NCBI GenBank assembly: GCA_033026295.1
Contig: CM065189.1
Location: 682,001 to 746,000, forward strand
Direction of reading: 5' to 3'
DNA length: 64,000 nt
From: Channa striata
Taxonomy: Eukaryota; Chordata; Actinopteri; Anabantiformes; Channidae
Of the stretch, positions 11,141 to 22,216 are shown piece after piece. Position 1 is the stretch's first letter; each line of letters opens with the position of its first letter. Under the pieces are notes generated by a model. It was given only the letters and a program-made list of their open reading frames with translations, was not told the origin of the DNA and did no database searches. Both the position numbers and the translations under genes were made by a program.

Positions 11141-14100
11141 CTGTGCCGGTCCCAAGCCCGGATAAATAGAGAGGGTTGCGTCAGGAAGGGCATCCGGCGT
11201 AAAATTTTGCCAAGTACAACCATGCGAGTCATCCATACCACTTTCATACCGGATCGGTCGAGGCCCGGGTTAACAACGACCGCCACCGGTGCTGTTAACC
11301 TACAGGGTGCCAGTGGAAATTGGACTACTGTTGGTCGAAGAAGGAGAGGAGGCAGAAGGGTTCGTGGTCAGAGAGAGAAGGGGAAAGGCAGGAGCTTAGA
11401 TTTGAGAGTAGGGACTCTTAACGTTGGCACAATGACAGGGAAAGGTAGAGAGCTGGCAGACATGATGGAGAGAAGGAAGGTAGATGTACTGTGTGTGCAG
11501 GAGACGAGGTGGAAGGGTAGCAAAGCACGTAGTATTGGAGGAGGATACAAACTGTTCTACCATGGTGTGGATAGGAAGAGAAACGGAGTAGGAGTGATCC
11601 TGAAGGGGGAGTTTGGGAACAATGTTCTAGAGGTGAAAAGAGTCTCAGACAGGGTGATGAGCCTAAAGCTAGAAATCGAAGGGGTGATGGTGAACGCAGT
11701 CAGTGGGTATGATCCACAAGTTGGCTGTGAGTTAGAAGAGAAAGAGAGATTCTGGAGTGGAGAGAGGCTAGTGGAGCAGACTTCAATGGGCATGTTGGTG
11801 AGGGGAACAGAGGTGATGAGGAGGTAATGGGCAGGTTTGGTGTAAAGGACAGGAATCCAGAAGGACAGATGGTAGTGGACTTTGCTAAGAGGATGGAAAT
11901 GGCTGTAGTTAACACTTACTTCCAGAAGAGAGAGGAACATAGAGTGACATACAAGAGTGGAGGTAGGAGCACACAGGTGGACTACATCCTATGTAGACGA
12001 GGTCATTTGAGAGAGGTTAGTGACTGTAAAGTGGTGGTAGGAGAGAGTGTAGCCAGACAGCACCGCACTGTGGTGTGTAAGATGACTCTGGTGGTCAGGA
12101 AGAAGAAGAGAGGAAAGGCAGAAAAGAAGACCAAGTGGTGGAAGCTAAAGAATGAAGAAACTTGTAAGGAATTCAGGCAGAAGTTGAGACAGGCTTTGGG
12201 TGGTCAGGAAGAGCTTCCAGATGACTGGGAAACTACAGCAGAGGTAATTAGGGAAACAGGTAGGAAGGTGCTTGGTGTGTCATCTGGTAAGAGGAAAGAT
12301 GATAAAGACACTTGGTGGTGGAATGAGGAAGTGCAGGACTGCATCCAGAGGAAGAGGTTAGCTAAAAGGAAGTGGGATGTAGAAAGGACTGAGGAAAGTA
12401 GACAGGAGTACAAGGAAGTGCAGCGCAGAGTGAAGAGGGAGGTGGCAAAGGCCAAACAGAAAGCTTACGATGAGCTGTATGACAGGTTAGACACGAAGGA
12501 AGGAGAGAAGGACTTGTACAGGATAGACAGACAGAGAGATAGGGATGGGAAAGATGTGCAACAGATAAGGGTGATTAAAGACAAAGATGGAAAGGTGCTA
12601 ACAAGCCAGGAGAGTGTGCAGAGAAGATGGAAGGAGTATTTTGAGGAGCTGATGAATGAGGAAAATGACAGGGAAAGAAGGGAGGAAGATGTGGATGTTG
12701 TGGAGCAGGAAATAGCAGAGATTAGAAAGGATGAGGTGAGGAAGGCTCTGAAAAGGATGAAGAGCGGAAAGGCTGTTGGCCCTGATGACGTACCTGTGGA
12801 GGTGTGGAAGTGTCTAGGAGAGACAGCAGTGAAGTTTCTGACAGGTCTGTTTAACAGGATTTTAGAGAGTGGGAAGATGCCTGAGGAATGGAGGAGAAGC
12901 GTTCTGGTGCCGATCTTTAAGAACAAGGGTGACACGCAGAACTGCAGCAACTACAGAGGGATAAAGCTGATGAGCCACACAATGAAGCTGTGGGAAAGAG
13001 TAGTGGAGGCCAGGCTTAGGAAGGAGGTGGAGATTTGTGAGCAGCAGTATGGTTTCATGCCCGTAAGAGCACCACTGATGCCATTTTCGCTTTGAGGTTG
13101 TTGATGGAAAAGTACAGAGATGGTCAGAAGGAGCTGCATTGTGTCTTTGTGGATTTAGAGAAGGCGTATGACAGGGTGCCGAGGGAGGAGCTGTGGTACT
13201 GTATGAGGATGTCGGGAGTGGCAGAGAAGTACGTCAGAGTAGTTCAGGACATGTATGAGAGAAGCACGACGGTGGTGAGATGTGCCATAGGTCAGACAGA
13301 GGAGTTCAAGGTGGAGGTGGGACTACACCAAGGATCGGCTTTGAGTCCCTTCTTGTTTGCTATGCTGATGGACAGGTTGACAGATGAGGTCAGACAGAAA
13401 TCTCCCTGGACAATGATGTTTGCAGATGACATTGTGATTTGCAGTGAGAGTAGAGAGCAGGTGGAGGAACAGCTGGAGAGGTGGACGTTTGCTCTGGAAA
13501 GAAGAGGTATGAAAGTCAGTCGTAGTAAGACAGAATACATGTGTGTAAACGAGAGGAGCCAGGTAGAAGCGTAAGGTTACAGGGGCTGAGGTGAAGAAGG
13601 TGCAGGAGTTTAAGTACTTGGGGTCAACAGTTCAGTCTGATGGGGAGTGTGGAAAGAGGTGAAGAGGCGAGTGCAGGCAGGTTGGAGTGGGTGGAGGAAA
13701 GTGTCAGGAGTGTTGTGTGACAGAAGAGTGTCAGCAAGACTCAAAGGAAAGGTGTACAGGACAGTGGTGTGGTGAGACCAGCTCTGCTCTACGGGTTAGA
13801 GACAGTAGCAGTGAGAAAGAGACAAGAGGCAGAGATGGAAGCAGCAGAGATGAAGATGTTGAGGTTCTCCTTAGGAGTGACAAGGTTGGACAGAATTAGG
13901 AACGAGTTCATCAGAGGGACAGCACACGTTGCCTGTGTTAGCAACAAAGTCAGAGAGGCCAGACTGAGATGGTTTGGACATGTGCAGAGGAGGGATAGTG
14001 ATTATATTGGTAGAAGGATGTTGGAGATGGAGCTGCCAGGCAAGAGGGCGATAGGACGACCAAGGAGGAGATATATGGATGTCCTAACAGAGGACATGAG

Positions 14101-14195
14101 GTTAGCTGGTGTCAGAGAGGAAGATGCCCAGGATAGAGTGAGGTGGAAACGGATGATTCGCTGTGGCGACCAACCGAAAGAGTAGTAGTAGATGA
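11141..14195 (+). mobile_element. near full-length RTE-clade LINE
   Basis: 5' end begins with the familiar fish RTE leader 'GGGTTGCGTCAGGAAGGGC' (11173 onward). The 3' end is a short (TAG)n tract at 14183-14195 after the stop. At 3.05 kb this is close to full length for a fish RTE. Between the ends lies one broken ORF (see next entry). It lies against the truncated ERV on the left and the reverse L2 on the right. Confidence 0.88.
11207..14185 (+). pseudogene. RTE endonuclease-reverse transcriptase
   Basis: Apurinic-type endonuclease: 'LRVGTLNVGTMTGKGRELA' with Asn, then 'VLCVQETRWKG' with the catalytic Glu, then 'YKSGGRSTQVDYILCRR', ending near 12080. The RT follows: 'MKSGKAVGPDDVPVEVWK', 'CVFVDLEKAYDRVPREEL' (first Asp), 'GLHQGSALSPFLFAMLMD' and the catalytic box 'MMFADDIVICSE'. 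The C-terminal tail has the RTE hallmark 'LRWFGHVQRRDSDYIGRRM' and 'GRPRRRYMDVLTEDM'. Frameshifts near 11770 (with loss of the GADFN segment), 13065, 13570 and 13750 divide the single ORF into five pieces. It encodes target-primed reverse transcription but is inactive. Confidence 0.9.
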
Positions 14196-14197
14196 GA

Positions 14198-15276
14198 CAG
14201 GATGCTCCTAATTTTGGCAATGTTTCTTAGGTGGAAGAAGGCTGTTCTAGAGATTTGTTTTATGTGTGAGCTAAATGACAAATCCTGGTCTAAAATGACT
14301 CTCAGATTCCTTGCAGTACTACTGGGGGCCAGAGTCATGTCATCTAAAGTAGCAATATAGTTAGAAAACATGTTTCTTAGACTTTTAGGCCCAAATACAA
14401 TAACTTCAGTTTTATCTGAGCTTAGAAGAAGGAAATTATACGTCATCCAGTCCCTTATGTCTTTTATACATGCTTGTAGTTTGATTAAGTGATTTGTTTC
14501 AGCTGGTTTCATAGATAGATATAACTGCGTGTCATCAGCGTAGCAGTGAAAATGTACAGAGTGTTTTCTAATAATGTTGCCAAGGGGAGACATATGTAGA
14601 GTAAAGAGTATTGGTCCTAATACAGAGCCTTGTGGAATTCCATAACTAACTTTTGTGTATGTGGAAGATTCATCATTGACATGAACAAATTGGAATCTAT
14701 CTGATAGATAAGATTTAAACCAATTTAGTTCCTTTAATTCCAATTACATGTTCTAGTCTCTGTAATAATATTCTGTGATCAATGGCATCAAATGCAGCAC
14801 TAAGATTTAGCAGAACTAGTATAGAGACAAGTCCATTATCTGAAGCCAGAAGAAGATCGTTGGTGACTTTAATCAGTGCGGTTTCTGTGCTATGACGAAC
14901 TCTAAATCCTGACTGAAATTCTTCAAACAAGTCATTTCTGTGCAGGTGGTCACATAATTGCTTTGCAACTACTTTTTCAAGTATTTTAGAAATAAAGGGG
15001 AGATTGGATATTGGTCTGTAATTGGCTGAGACACCTGGATCCAGACTAGGTTTTTTAAGTAGAGGTTTGATTACAGCTACCTTATAAGCCTTTGGTACAT
15101 ATCCTGTTTGTAAAGATAGATTAATGATATCTAATACGAACGTGTGTCTAATAAGGGTAGAGCATCTTTGAGCAGTCTAACTGGAATAGGGTCTAGCAGA
15201 CATGTTGTTGGTTTAGATGCCATAATAGTTGAAGTTAACTCAGCAAGGTCTATGGGCACAAAACAGTCTAAAAGGG
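14198..15276 (-). mobile_element. L2-clade LINE, copy B (reverse orientation)
   Basis: Minus-strand copy of the same L2 family as 6216-7662, starting with GAGACAGGATGCTCC, the complement of an internal site in copy A. It retains 'FEEFQSGFRVRHSTETALI', 'VLLNLSAAFDAIDHRIL' (D to N at one position), 'SYGIPQGSVLGPILF' and an intact YADDTQLYLS catalytic box. Both ends are missing: the 3' end stops where the RTE begins, and the 5' end runs into the assembly gap at 15277. A frameshift lies near 14740. Confidence 0.88.
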
Positions 15277-15376
15277 NNNNNNNNNNNNNNNNNNNNNNNN
15301 NNNNNNNNNNNNNNNNNNNNNNNNNNNNNNNNNNNNNNNNNNNNNNNNNNNNNNNNNNNNNNNNNNNNNNNNNNNN
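15277..15376. other. assembly gap, exactly 100 N
   Basis: A run of 100 N, the conventional size for a gap of unknown length. It separates the L2 copy from the 3' end of the TAAR gene, so the true distance and the last TAAR codons are unknown. Confidence 0.99.
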
Positions 15377-16529
15377 CTGCAGGATCTGCAGAGACAAAAT
15401 GAGTCTGAGAGATTTTCTAAACCAGGGGTATAACAAGGCATAAATCAGAGGATTCAGACTCGGGTTACTTATTAACAGAAAGTAACTAATCATTGAATAT
15501 AGACGAAAGTCTACAGAGTCAGCTGGGACAAAAGAGCGAGAGTAATATGGACAGAAACAGATTAAAAACACAAGTACAACAACACCCACAGTCCTGGCAG
15601 CTTTCAGCTCAGATTTCTTACTTGTTTCTATCCCTGAATGCTTGAGTGTGGCTGCAACATGAGAGCGCATGGCACGAGCCTGAGACACAGCCGTCATAAA
15701 CACTCTCAGATACAAAATTATGATCACAGCAACTGGAGCAAGAGATGACAAAACATCGTCAACCATTGCTGAAATGCCATCAGCCCTTTCCACACACTGT
15801 CCATAGCAGCGCCTTTGTCGGCCAGGTTGAGTCAAATTGTCCTTTAAAATCAGACCACTGTAAACAACAGAACACGTCCAACACATACAAACACACATTT
15901 TAACTCGTCACAGTGACTCTGGTGGGATAATGCAGAGGGTCACAAATAGCCACATAACGGTCGACTGATATAAGAATCATGTTTCCTACTGAGACACCGT
16001 TAACGATTGAACTCATATAACCATATAAAGAACAGATGAAGTCACCAAGAAGCCAACAAGACGATAGTCTGTAAACATCAAACATTGTCACAATCCCAGA
16101 GAGAAAGTCAGTCACAGCCAGAGAGAGGAGGAGGAGGTTGGTGGGTGTGTGCAGCTGCCTGCAGGGAGACAAAGACATTAATGTAATATGAGACATTCAT
16201 GTACAGTGATATGTCTTACATGTGGCACATCTGGACATTTAACATTCAAAAACATTGTCAGCAAAGCAGAAAATACGTCTGGTGTCAAGATGTGAAGTTA
16301 TTCACACTAAATCTAAGTAACAGTGTCTTGTAAATCAGACTATTCACACTTTTGCAGTTTATCTTTGCCTGAAGTGGGAGACTGAGATGATGACGAGCAG
16401 GTTGAGAGACACAGTGAACACAGAGACTGTTGACAGCAATGTAACATACAGTAAAGCAGATTCAGACTGACTGATCTCTGGTTTCCTACAGGAGTCATTG
16501 AGCAGTTGTGGAAAGCAGAGGTCGTCCAT
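15377..16529 (-). pseudogene. trace amine-associated receptor (fish TAAR), frameshifted
   Basis: Two-exon class-A GPCR. Exon 1 runs from ATG 16529 (MDDLCFPQLLNDSCRK) to 16369 and holds the N-terminus and TM1. Exon 2 runs from 16158 downward with TM2-TM7. The exon join gives 'HFRQLHTPTNLLLLSLAVTD', as in teleost TAARs with an intron after TM1. TM3 has 'FICSLYGYMSS' and 'VDRYVAICDPLHYP' (DRY), and TM7 has 'NPSLNPLIYALLYPWF', the TAAR fingerprint with one change. By position, residue 3.32 is Ser rather than the aminergic Asp, and TM5 has Asp at 5.42, the alternative amine-recognition residue known in a large fish TAAR clade. The donor is GC (AG|GCAAAG). A 2-bp loss at about 15905 gives an immediate stop after 'PTRVTVTS'. 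The last codons fall in the gap. Olfactory amine receptor by family; here probably a pseudogene or an assembly error. Confidence 0.88.
16159..16368 (-). other. TAAR intron with GC-AG boundaries
   Basis: 210-bp intron. The 5' site is AG|GCAAAG, a GC donor differing by one base from GTAAAG. The 3' site is CTCCCTGCAG. The flanking codons join as R-Q-L-H-T-P in frame. Confidence 0.75.
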
Positions 16530-16860
16530 CCTCTGAGAGAGGAGGAGGAGAAGCTGCAGCTTCTGACTCAAACTGTGTCAGACAAAATGATTTATCAGTT
16601 TCTGTCACAACCTTCATCCCTCTCTCTCTCTCTGAACAGACCCATGGGAGTGATTGTTTGGGACTTTTCTTTTTCCTATTCTACTGTATCTGCTGTAAAT
16701 AGGGTTTGTTGTAGGTGTTGAACTGTCACTGCGGTGTGTAAATAAAGCAGGTGAAAGGGAGGTTTTACAGCTGACCAGTGTTTGCAGTCTGGCAGTTGGG
16801 GAAGTGGTAGATCACACTGGAATAAAATACTGTGGTGATTTGTTTAGTGTCCAATAAGTT
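16530..16860. other. TAAR upstream region, no gene seen
   Basis: Contains a short CT-rich run near 16618-16634. It would include the TAAR 5' UTR and promoter. No motif I can defend. Confidence 0.4.
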
Positions 16861-17340
16861 ACAGATAAAGATGGATGCGTTTGAGTATGTCATCTTTGTC
16901 AAGTCTGGAACTTTGAAGTGCTTCAGCTGTGGGAGGGAGGGGCACTTTGTTTAAGTTTGTCCCGATAAACTTTCATTGAACGATAAAAGTGTGAGTGAGG
17001 AGCTTGTAGGATTCATGACCAAGACAACGTAATAGTAGAGTCAAAACAGACTGAGGCAGATAAAGGGAGACGAGTGACTCTACTGGGGACAGAATGAAAA
17101 AGAGAAAGTTTGATAAAGTGGGGAGCAGATGCTGTTTTGACAGCGATGACGACTTGATGGCAGAGGACAATAGATTCAAAGTTCCGTCTCACAAAACAAA
17201 ACAGGCTTTCATTACTAATAGCTGTCCAACAGTGGGTTGCAGGAGAGGGGCAGACAACAAGAGCAGCAGCCAGGTTTTAAGTCCAGTATGGAAGAAGAGC
17301 AGGAGGCTGATTCTGAAGTTAGCCAGCTCTCTCTGACCTA
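16861..17340 (+). mobile_element. decayed LINE ORF1-like zinc-knuckle fragment
   Basis: Reading from ATG 16871 gives a short stretch ending in 'LKCFSCGREGHFV' with a stop before the last Cys: a CCHC knuckle of the kind found in ORF1 of fish Tx1/L1-group LINEs and in their host-derived relatives. Downstream sequence is acidic and Lys-rich (fragments such as DSDDDLMAEDNRFKVP) with several stops. No RT follows. Probably an old ORF1 remnant, related in type but not in close sequence to that at 53780-54194. Confidence 0.5.
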
Positions 17341-17458
17341 GAGCTTTCAGGACAAACAACAGAAGAAAGTTTATGGAGTTCGACATGGGGGGAATCCGAA
17401 TGTGGATTAATTAATGTGGGACTCAGGAGGAAGGTTGAGAAAGTTTGTTGATTATGTA

Positions 17459-17866
17459 TTCAATTCAATTCAATTCAGTTCAATTCAACTTTATTTATAT
17501 AGCGCCAATTCACAAGAAGGTCATGTCAATGTACTTTACATAATAAAGTCAAGACTATAAAAACATTTAAAGAAAACCCAACAAATCCCCTTGAGCAGCC
17601 ATAGGCAACAGTGGAGAGGAAAAACTCCCTTTAATGGAAGAAACCCCAGCAGAACCAGGCTCAGGGTGGACGGCCATCTGCCTTGACCGGTTGGGCTGAG
17701 TGGAAAGTGAGAGAGAAAAGAACAGAGCAACAAAAGCAACAACAAAACATTGGGCAGGTTAGTAGGACCAGCAGCTGCACACTGGAGAACACACAGCGCC
17801 AAATCCGGGGACACCTGAAGACAGGGACAGAGGGGGAGAAAGAGGTTATCCTTTATTGCATTGTTG
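17459..17866 (-). repeat. interspersed repeat with (CAATT)n end
   Basis: Begins with CAATT repeats followed by ACTTTATTTATATAGCGCC, a sequence I recognise as a very common interspersed repeat in percomorph fish. The body contains 'GGAAGAAACCCCAGCAGAAC'. It interrupts the 3' end of the BEL element at about 17866. The minus-strand open frame here is not a gene. Confidence 0.6.
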
Positions 17867-18991
17867 ATCACTCATCAACGATAAACACGATGTCCCCAGG
17901 AATGAAATTCCTCTTTGCATGTGTCTATTTTTGCCGTTTTTGAAGGTTAGGAAGATACTCCTTTATCCATCGTTTCCAAAGAGATCCGCCATGTACTGAA
18001 CTTGCCTCCATCTACGACGGGCATATAAGTCATCCTTCTGGAAAGTTCTGGGGGGAATCGAAGGTTGAGTTTTCAATAGAAGGAGGTAATTTGGTGTCAA
18101 CACCTCCAAGTCATTAGGGTCGTTGGATGCAGCAGTTATCGGCCGACTGTTTAGTATCGATTTGGCTTCACAGAGAAATGTTTGCAGACCCTCTTCATTA
18201 AGACGTTGATCCCTTAGGGTAGCATTCAAAATTTTTCTGATTGAATGGACCATACGCTCCACACTCCTCCGTAATGACAGCCAGATGGGGGATTGAACAT
18301 CCATTTCATGCCACGTTGACTTAACATGCCTTCTATGTTTGACGTGTTCCATTCTTTTATGGACTTTTTAAGCTCCCGTTCAGCTCCGACGAAGTTTGTT
18401 CCATTATCTGAGCATATTTCTGTGACTTGACCCCTTCTGGCAATGAAACGTCTTTAATAAAGGATTAATAAAGGAGTCTGTGTCCAGCGGCGTTGCCACT
18501 TCAATGTGGACTGCTCGAGTAGCCAGGCATGTGAATATAAGACCATATCTTTTGCCGTAGTTCTTCCTTGTTTTACAGTAAAAGGTCCAAAGTAATCAAA
18601 CCTGTTCTAGTAAAAGGTGGTTTATCCGCAAGACTCTGCTGAGTGGGCGGTCTGCCATCTGCTGCCACCATATTGCCCCATGCAAACTTCGACAGGTTTT
18701 ACACTGAGACAGAACTTTTCTGATTGCTGAGTTTGCATTTGGAGTCCAATATCTTTGACGTAAAAAAGACAGAACATGGTTGCGGCCACCATGGCCTACT
18801 CTTTCATGGATTTCCCGTAGCATCAAGTGAGCTATTTTGTGATATTTAGGCAGAATAGCAGGGTGTTTGGATTCCTCTGACCTACATTTAAGGATTCCAT
18901 CCTGGAGCAATGGGTTGAGCTTATGTATGTGGCTGCTCTGTTTCACTGGTTCTCCTTTTAGCAGAGCCGCTATTTCCTCCGGAGAGTTCAC
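17867..18991 (-). pseudogene. BEL integrase
   Basis: N-terminal half at 18596-18991: 'KYHKIAHLMLREIHERVGHGGR' region and 'SQCKTCRSLHG', giving an HHCC zinc-binding domain typical of Pao/BEL integrase. C-terminal half at 17963-18352: 'ERMVHSIRKILNATLRDQRL' and 'EAKSILNSRPITAASNDPND', the BEL integrase tail. The final 'PGDIVFIVDE' motif is found in another frame at about 17880-17910. The catalytic core between 18352 and 18596 is deleted or scrambled, with no DD35E triad readable. Confidence 0.8.
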
Positions 18992-19965
18992 TCGTTAACT
19001 ATTTCGGCCTCCGCTTCCTGTAAGTCATCCGCTTTCAAACCCTTGTTGACGAGAGTTAATTTGAATTTCAGCATTTGGATATGAAGCTGTTGATGTTCCT
19101 TAGCTACATCATTCCCATTGCGAGCTAGATTTACAGCTAGCTCCTTTCTCTTTCTAGACGAGATTAAGAGTGTTTGTTTTAGTCTAAGTAGCCATGCTAC
19201 TGCCCTTTTTAGTCGTGTCCAGGATGAATAATAATCTATCAAGCTTTGCATTGTGTTCGGGATTTCCTTAGTGACAACGACATTTGCAACGATCCTTCCT
19301 TTGACTTCTGGATCAGCTGTTTCAAGTTCTTGCCAATGATTGGGATTCTTTGGCCATTTCTAAACTGCCTGTGTAAGGAAGTCCGACCGAAACCCAGAGC
19401 TTATTTCGCATGAAGGCGTTCACATTCAGACCTCTTCATGTGCTGTCTGCTGGATTTTGTTGGGAATTTACATAGTGCCATTGTGGGACTGTTGAGCCCT
19501 GCTGAATCACTGACACCCTATTAGCCACAAACGTGCGAAACCTTGTGGTGTCATTGCTGATGTTTTTTAATACTGCTGTGCTGTCAGTCCAATACACAGA
19601 ATTTTCTGATGGTACCTGCAGCTCCTTCTTCAGCATTCTGTCCACACGTACCGCTAATGTTGCTGCGGTGAGTTCCAAGGGTGGGATAGTTATTGGCCTT
19701 AGGGGGCCAACTCTTGCCAACTCTTGGCTCATTGAACATCATTGGTTCTATTTTGTTGAATGAGGTAGGTTACTGTTCCATAGCCCACCTCGCTGGCATC
19801 TGAAAAATGATGCAGCTGAGCGGAAACTGGCTGACCAAAGTTCTCTGGCTTGAAGCATTGCTCCATTCCAAAGTCACGTAACTGTTGTAGACCCTGTACC
19901 CCTTGGAGCCATCTTTGGGTGAGATGGTCTGGTATGGACTCATCCCATCCTAATTTCATTTGCAA
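18988..19965 (-). pseudogene. BEL RNase H / Pao linker region
   Basis: Three minus-strand pieces. 19729-19965 has 'QLHHFSDASEVGYGTVTYL', the RNase H start with its Asp in SDAS. 19436-19732 has 'IPPLELTAATLAVRVDRML', 'YWTDSTAVLKNI' (catalytic Asp) and 'VPQWHYVNSQQNPAD'. 18988-19251 is the hydrophilic linker before the integrase. Frameshifts separate them. Confidence 0.8.
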
Positions 19966-20035
19966 AGCTCCTGCATGATGTTCCTGGCTGCTAAAATCAC
20001 AGGTGCTAGTATTTCCAAAGGATCATACACTGAGC

Positions 20036-20941
20036 TCAACATGGAAAGAATTCCCCTTTTAGTGGGAGGTTTACTTCGGATGGAAATTTTGAACTTGAAC
20101 TGATCTGATTGTATGTACCATTGCACGCCCAACACCTCTCTCCTGGAAGCGTGCTTTGATCTAAATCCAGGTCCTTTACTTCCTTCGCCTTCTCCTCCTC
20201 CGGTATTGCCGCCAACACCACTTTATTGTTAGAGATCCATTTATTTAGTCTGAAGCCACCCTTGTGACATACAGCTTTCAGACTTTGATAGAGGTCTTTG
20301 GCTTTGTCAACAGACTCGACTGATTTCAAGCAGTCGTCAACATAAAAATTCTGTAGCACTGTATTTATTGCACAAGCTTCGAACAGATGTACATTACCTT
20401 TGGCACATCGCCGGAGAGCATAGCTTGCACAGCTAGGCGAAGAAGTAGCCCCGAACACATGCACTTCCATTCTGAAATTAACCATTGGCTGACTGGTGTC
20501 ACCGTCTGGCCACCACAAGAATCTAAGCAAGTCAGCATCTTCTTGCGGAACCTTCATCTGGTGGAGCGTGGCTTCCACGTCAGCTACTATCGCCACATTT
20601 TCTTGACGAAATCTAGTTAGAACGCCAATTATAGTGCTAGTAAGGTTTGGGCCTTGGAGAAGTTGTTCGTTTAATGAGGTGTCCTGATATGATGTCCCAC
20701 AGTCAAACACTACACGAAGCTTGTGCTTCTTGGGATGATACACTCCATGATGAGGAATATACCAAACTTTTCCATCGCTGCGGCCAAGATCTTTATCTAG
20801 AACTTTAGCTGCATATCGTTTAGTGATCATATCCGTCATGAAAGTGATGTACTCCATTCTAAATGAGGGATTATTGAGAAACTTCCTCTTGAGATTCACT
20901 GCATGTTCTGCCATGGCACGATTGCTAGGAGATTTTGACAT
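20036..20941 (-). pseudogene. BEL reverse transcriptase
   Basis: 301-codon open stretch with Pao/BEL RT motifs: 'KLRVVFDCGTSYQDTSLNE', motif A 'VAIVADVEATLHQMKV' (Asp), 'MEVHVFGATSSPSCASYAL' and the catalytic box 'LQNFYVDDCLKS', in which YVDD is intact. 'GGFRLNKWISNN' follows. The stop at the end and the loss of frame to RNase H show decay, but this is the best-preserved segment of the element. Confidence 0.88.
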
Positions 20942-21141
20942 TCAAGTCCTTTAGTGGTAAGTTAATGCAGTAGTGGCGTTTATTATTTTTGCAGATTGCG
21001 ACACCTTTCCATAAATAGGTGATCTGCCTTAGACATCTCCCTGATCCTCATCTTGAGCTCCTTCAGGAAAGTCATATTTGAATTGTTCCTTCCACAGATT
21101 CTCTAGCTTTTCTACGGATATGCGATTTGACAGAACTGTTC

Positions 21142-22212
21142 TTATTCCCTTTTAGTTTTACTACAACCACCCTCTCTCAGCGGCCCATTGACTGTCCATC
21201 CCAGCCTGGTTCTGACGGCATAAGGACCCTTATTGAAGCTAGGGATGACTTCCTCTGGTTCTAATGCTTCTGCAACCTTAGTTCCAATTAGAAGACCTAT
21301 GTCAGCCTCGATGTAAGGTATTTTCACTCCGCTAAGATGTGGCCATTTGTCTATGTCTTCATGACGTGGGATGTTGTCTTTGCTCACTGGGATACTGCTT
21401 CGTGAAAAAACTTCCTTTAGCTCTATGAAGTCATCCACATGCAGAGGACTCACTTCCAACTCTGTCACCACGTTGCTAGTGTCTCTCATAGTTGTAATGA
21501 AAAGATTGACCTTTTTCCCACGTAGATTTAGTTCATTAAGACGTTTGTCTATGCAAAATTTAGCATTGCTGCCTGGATCTAAGAATGCATATGACTGAAT
21601 TACTTTGTCACCTTTCTTTGCCTTTACTTGACAGGAACTATGGCAAAATATCATCTGTGTCCCCGGGCCCAGTATCCGAATTCTGATTAAAAGTAGTACT
21701 GACAAAACCACTGGAAACTCTCTGTCACTTTCATCTGTCCCTACTTCTTTAACTGCACTATTATCTTGTTGTTTTATATTCAGTAATGTGGGGTGTGCCT
21801 TGGAGCAAACCTGACAGTTTAACCTCTTCTGACAGAATTTACTCATGTGACCCGGTTTCAGACAACTGAAGCATAGTCCATGACTTGTGAGAAAGTCGAC
21901 CTTCTCTTTGTGGGGTGAATTGAGAAGTTTTGTACATTCGTTAAAGATATGCTGACCATGGCAGAAAAGACAAGACTCCTGCACGGCCTTGATGTTCTTA
22001 GTAACGCCTTTCATGTTAGGACTTGGCTTTGAAGTCATGTCCTTTTGAACTGTCCTTGGTGTTACATGGGTGGTAAAACTCTTTTTTACACCCACCTGTC
22101 TTCCTGACTTATTATCTACAGGATTTTTTAGTTGCCCTTTTGGATTTATCCCCAATGTCTCCGTACAAAGGATCGACACCTCGTTTGCCATTTTGTTTAC
22201 GAATACCACCAA
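21142..22212 (-). pseudogene. BEL gag zinc knuckles and aspartic protease
   Basis: 356-codon stretch. The nucleocapsid part has 'CLFCHGQHIFNECTKL', 'GLCFSCLKPGHMSKFCQ' and 'CQVCSKAHPTLL' (three knuckles, around residues 83-145). The retropepsin follows with 'SYAFLDPGSNAKFCIDKRL', whose DPGS replaces the usual DSGS as is normal in BEL elements. 'LLIGTKVAEALEPEEVIPS' and 'YAVRTRLGWTVNGPL' mark the protease end. Confidence 0.88.
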
Positions 22213-22216
22213 GTCT

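Noticed and set aside
12204..13139. Ser/Leu-rich minus-strand frames
   Set aside because: Antisense shadows of the purine-rich RTE coding region.
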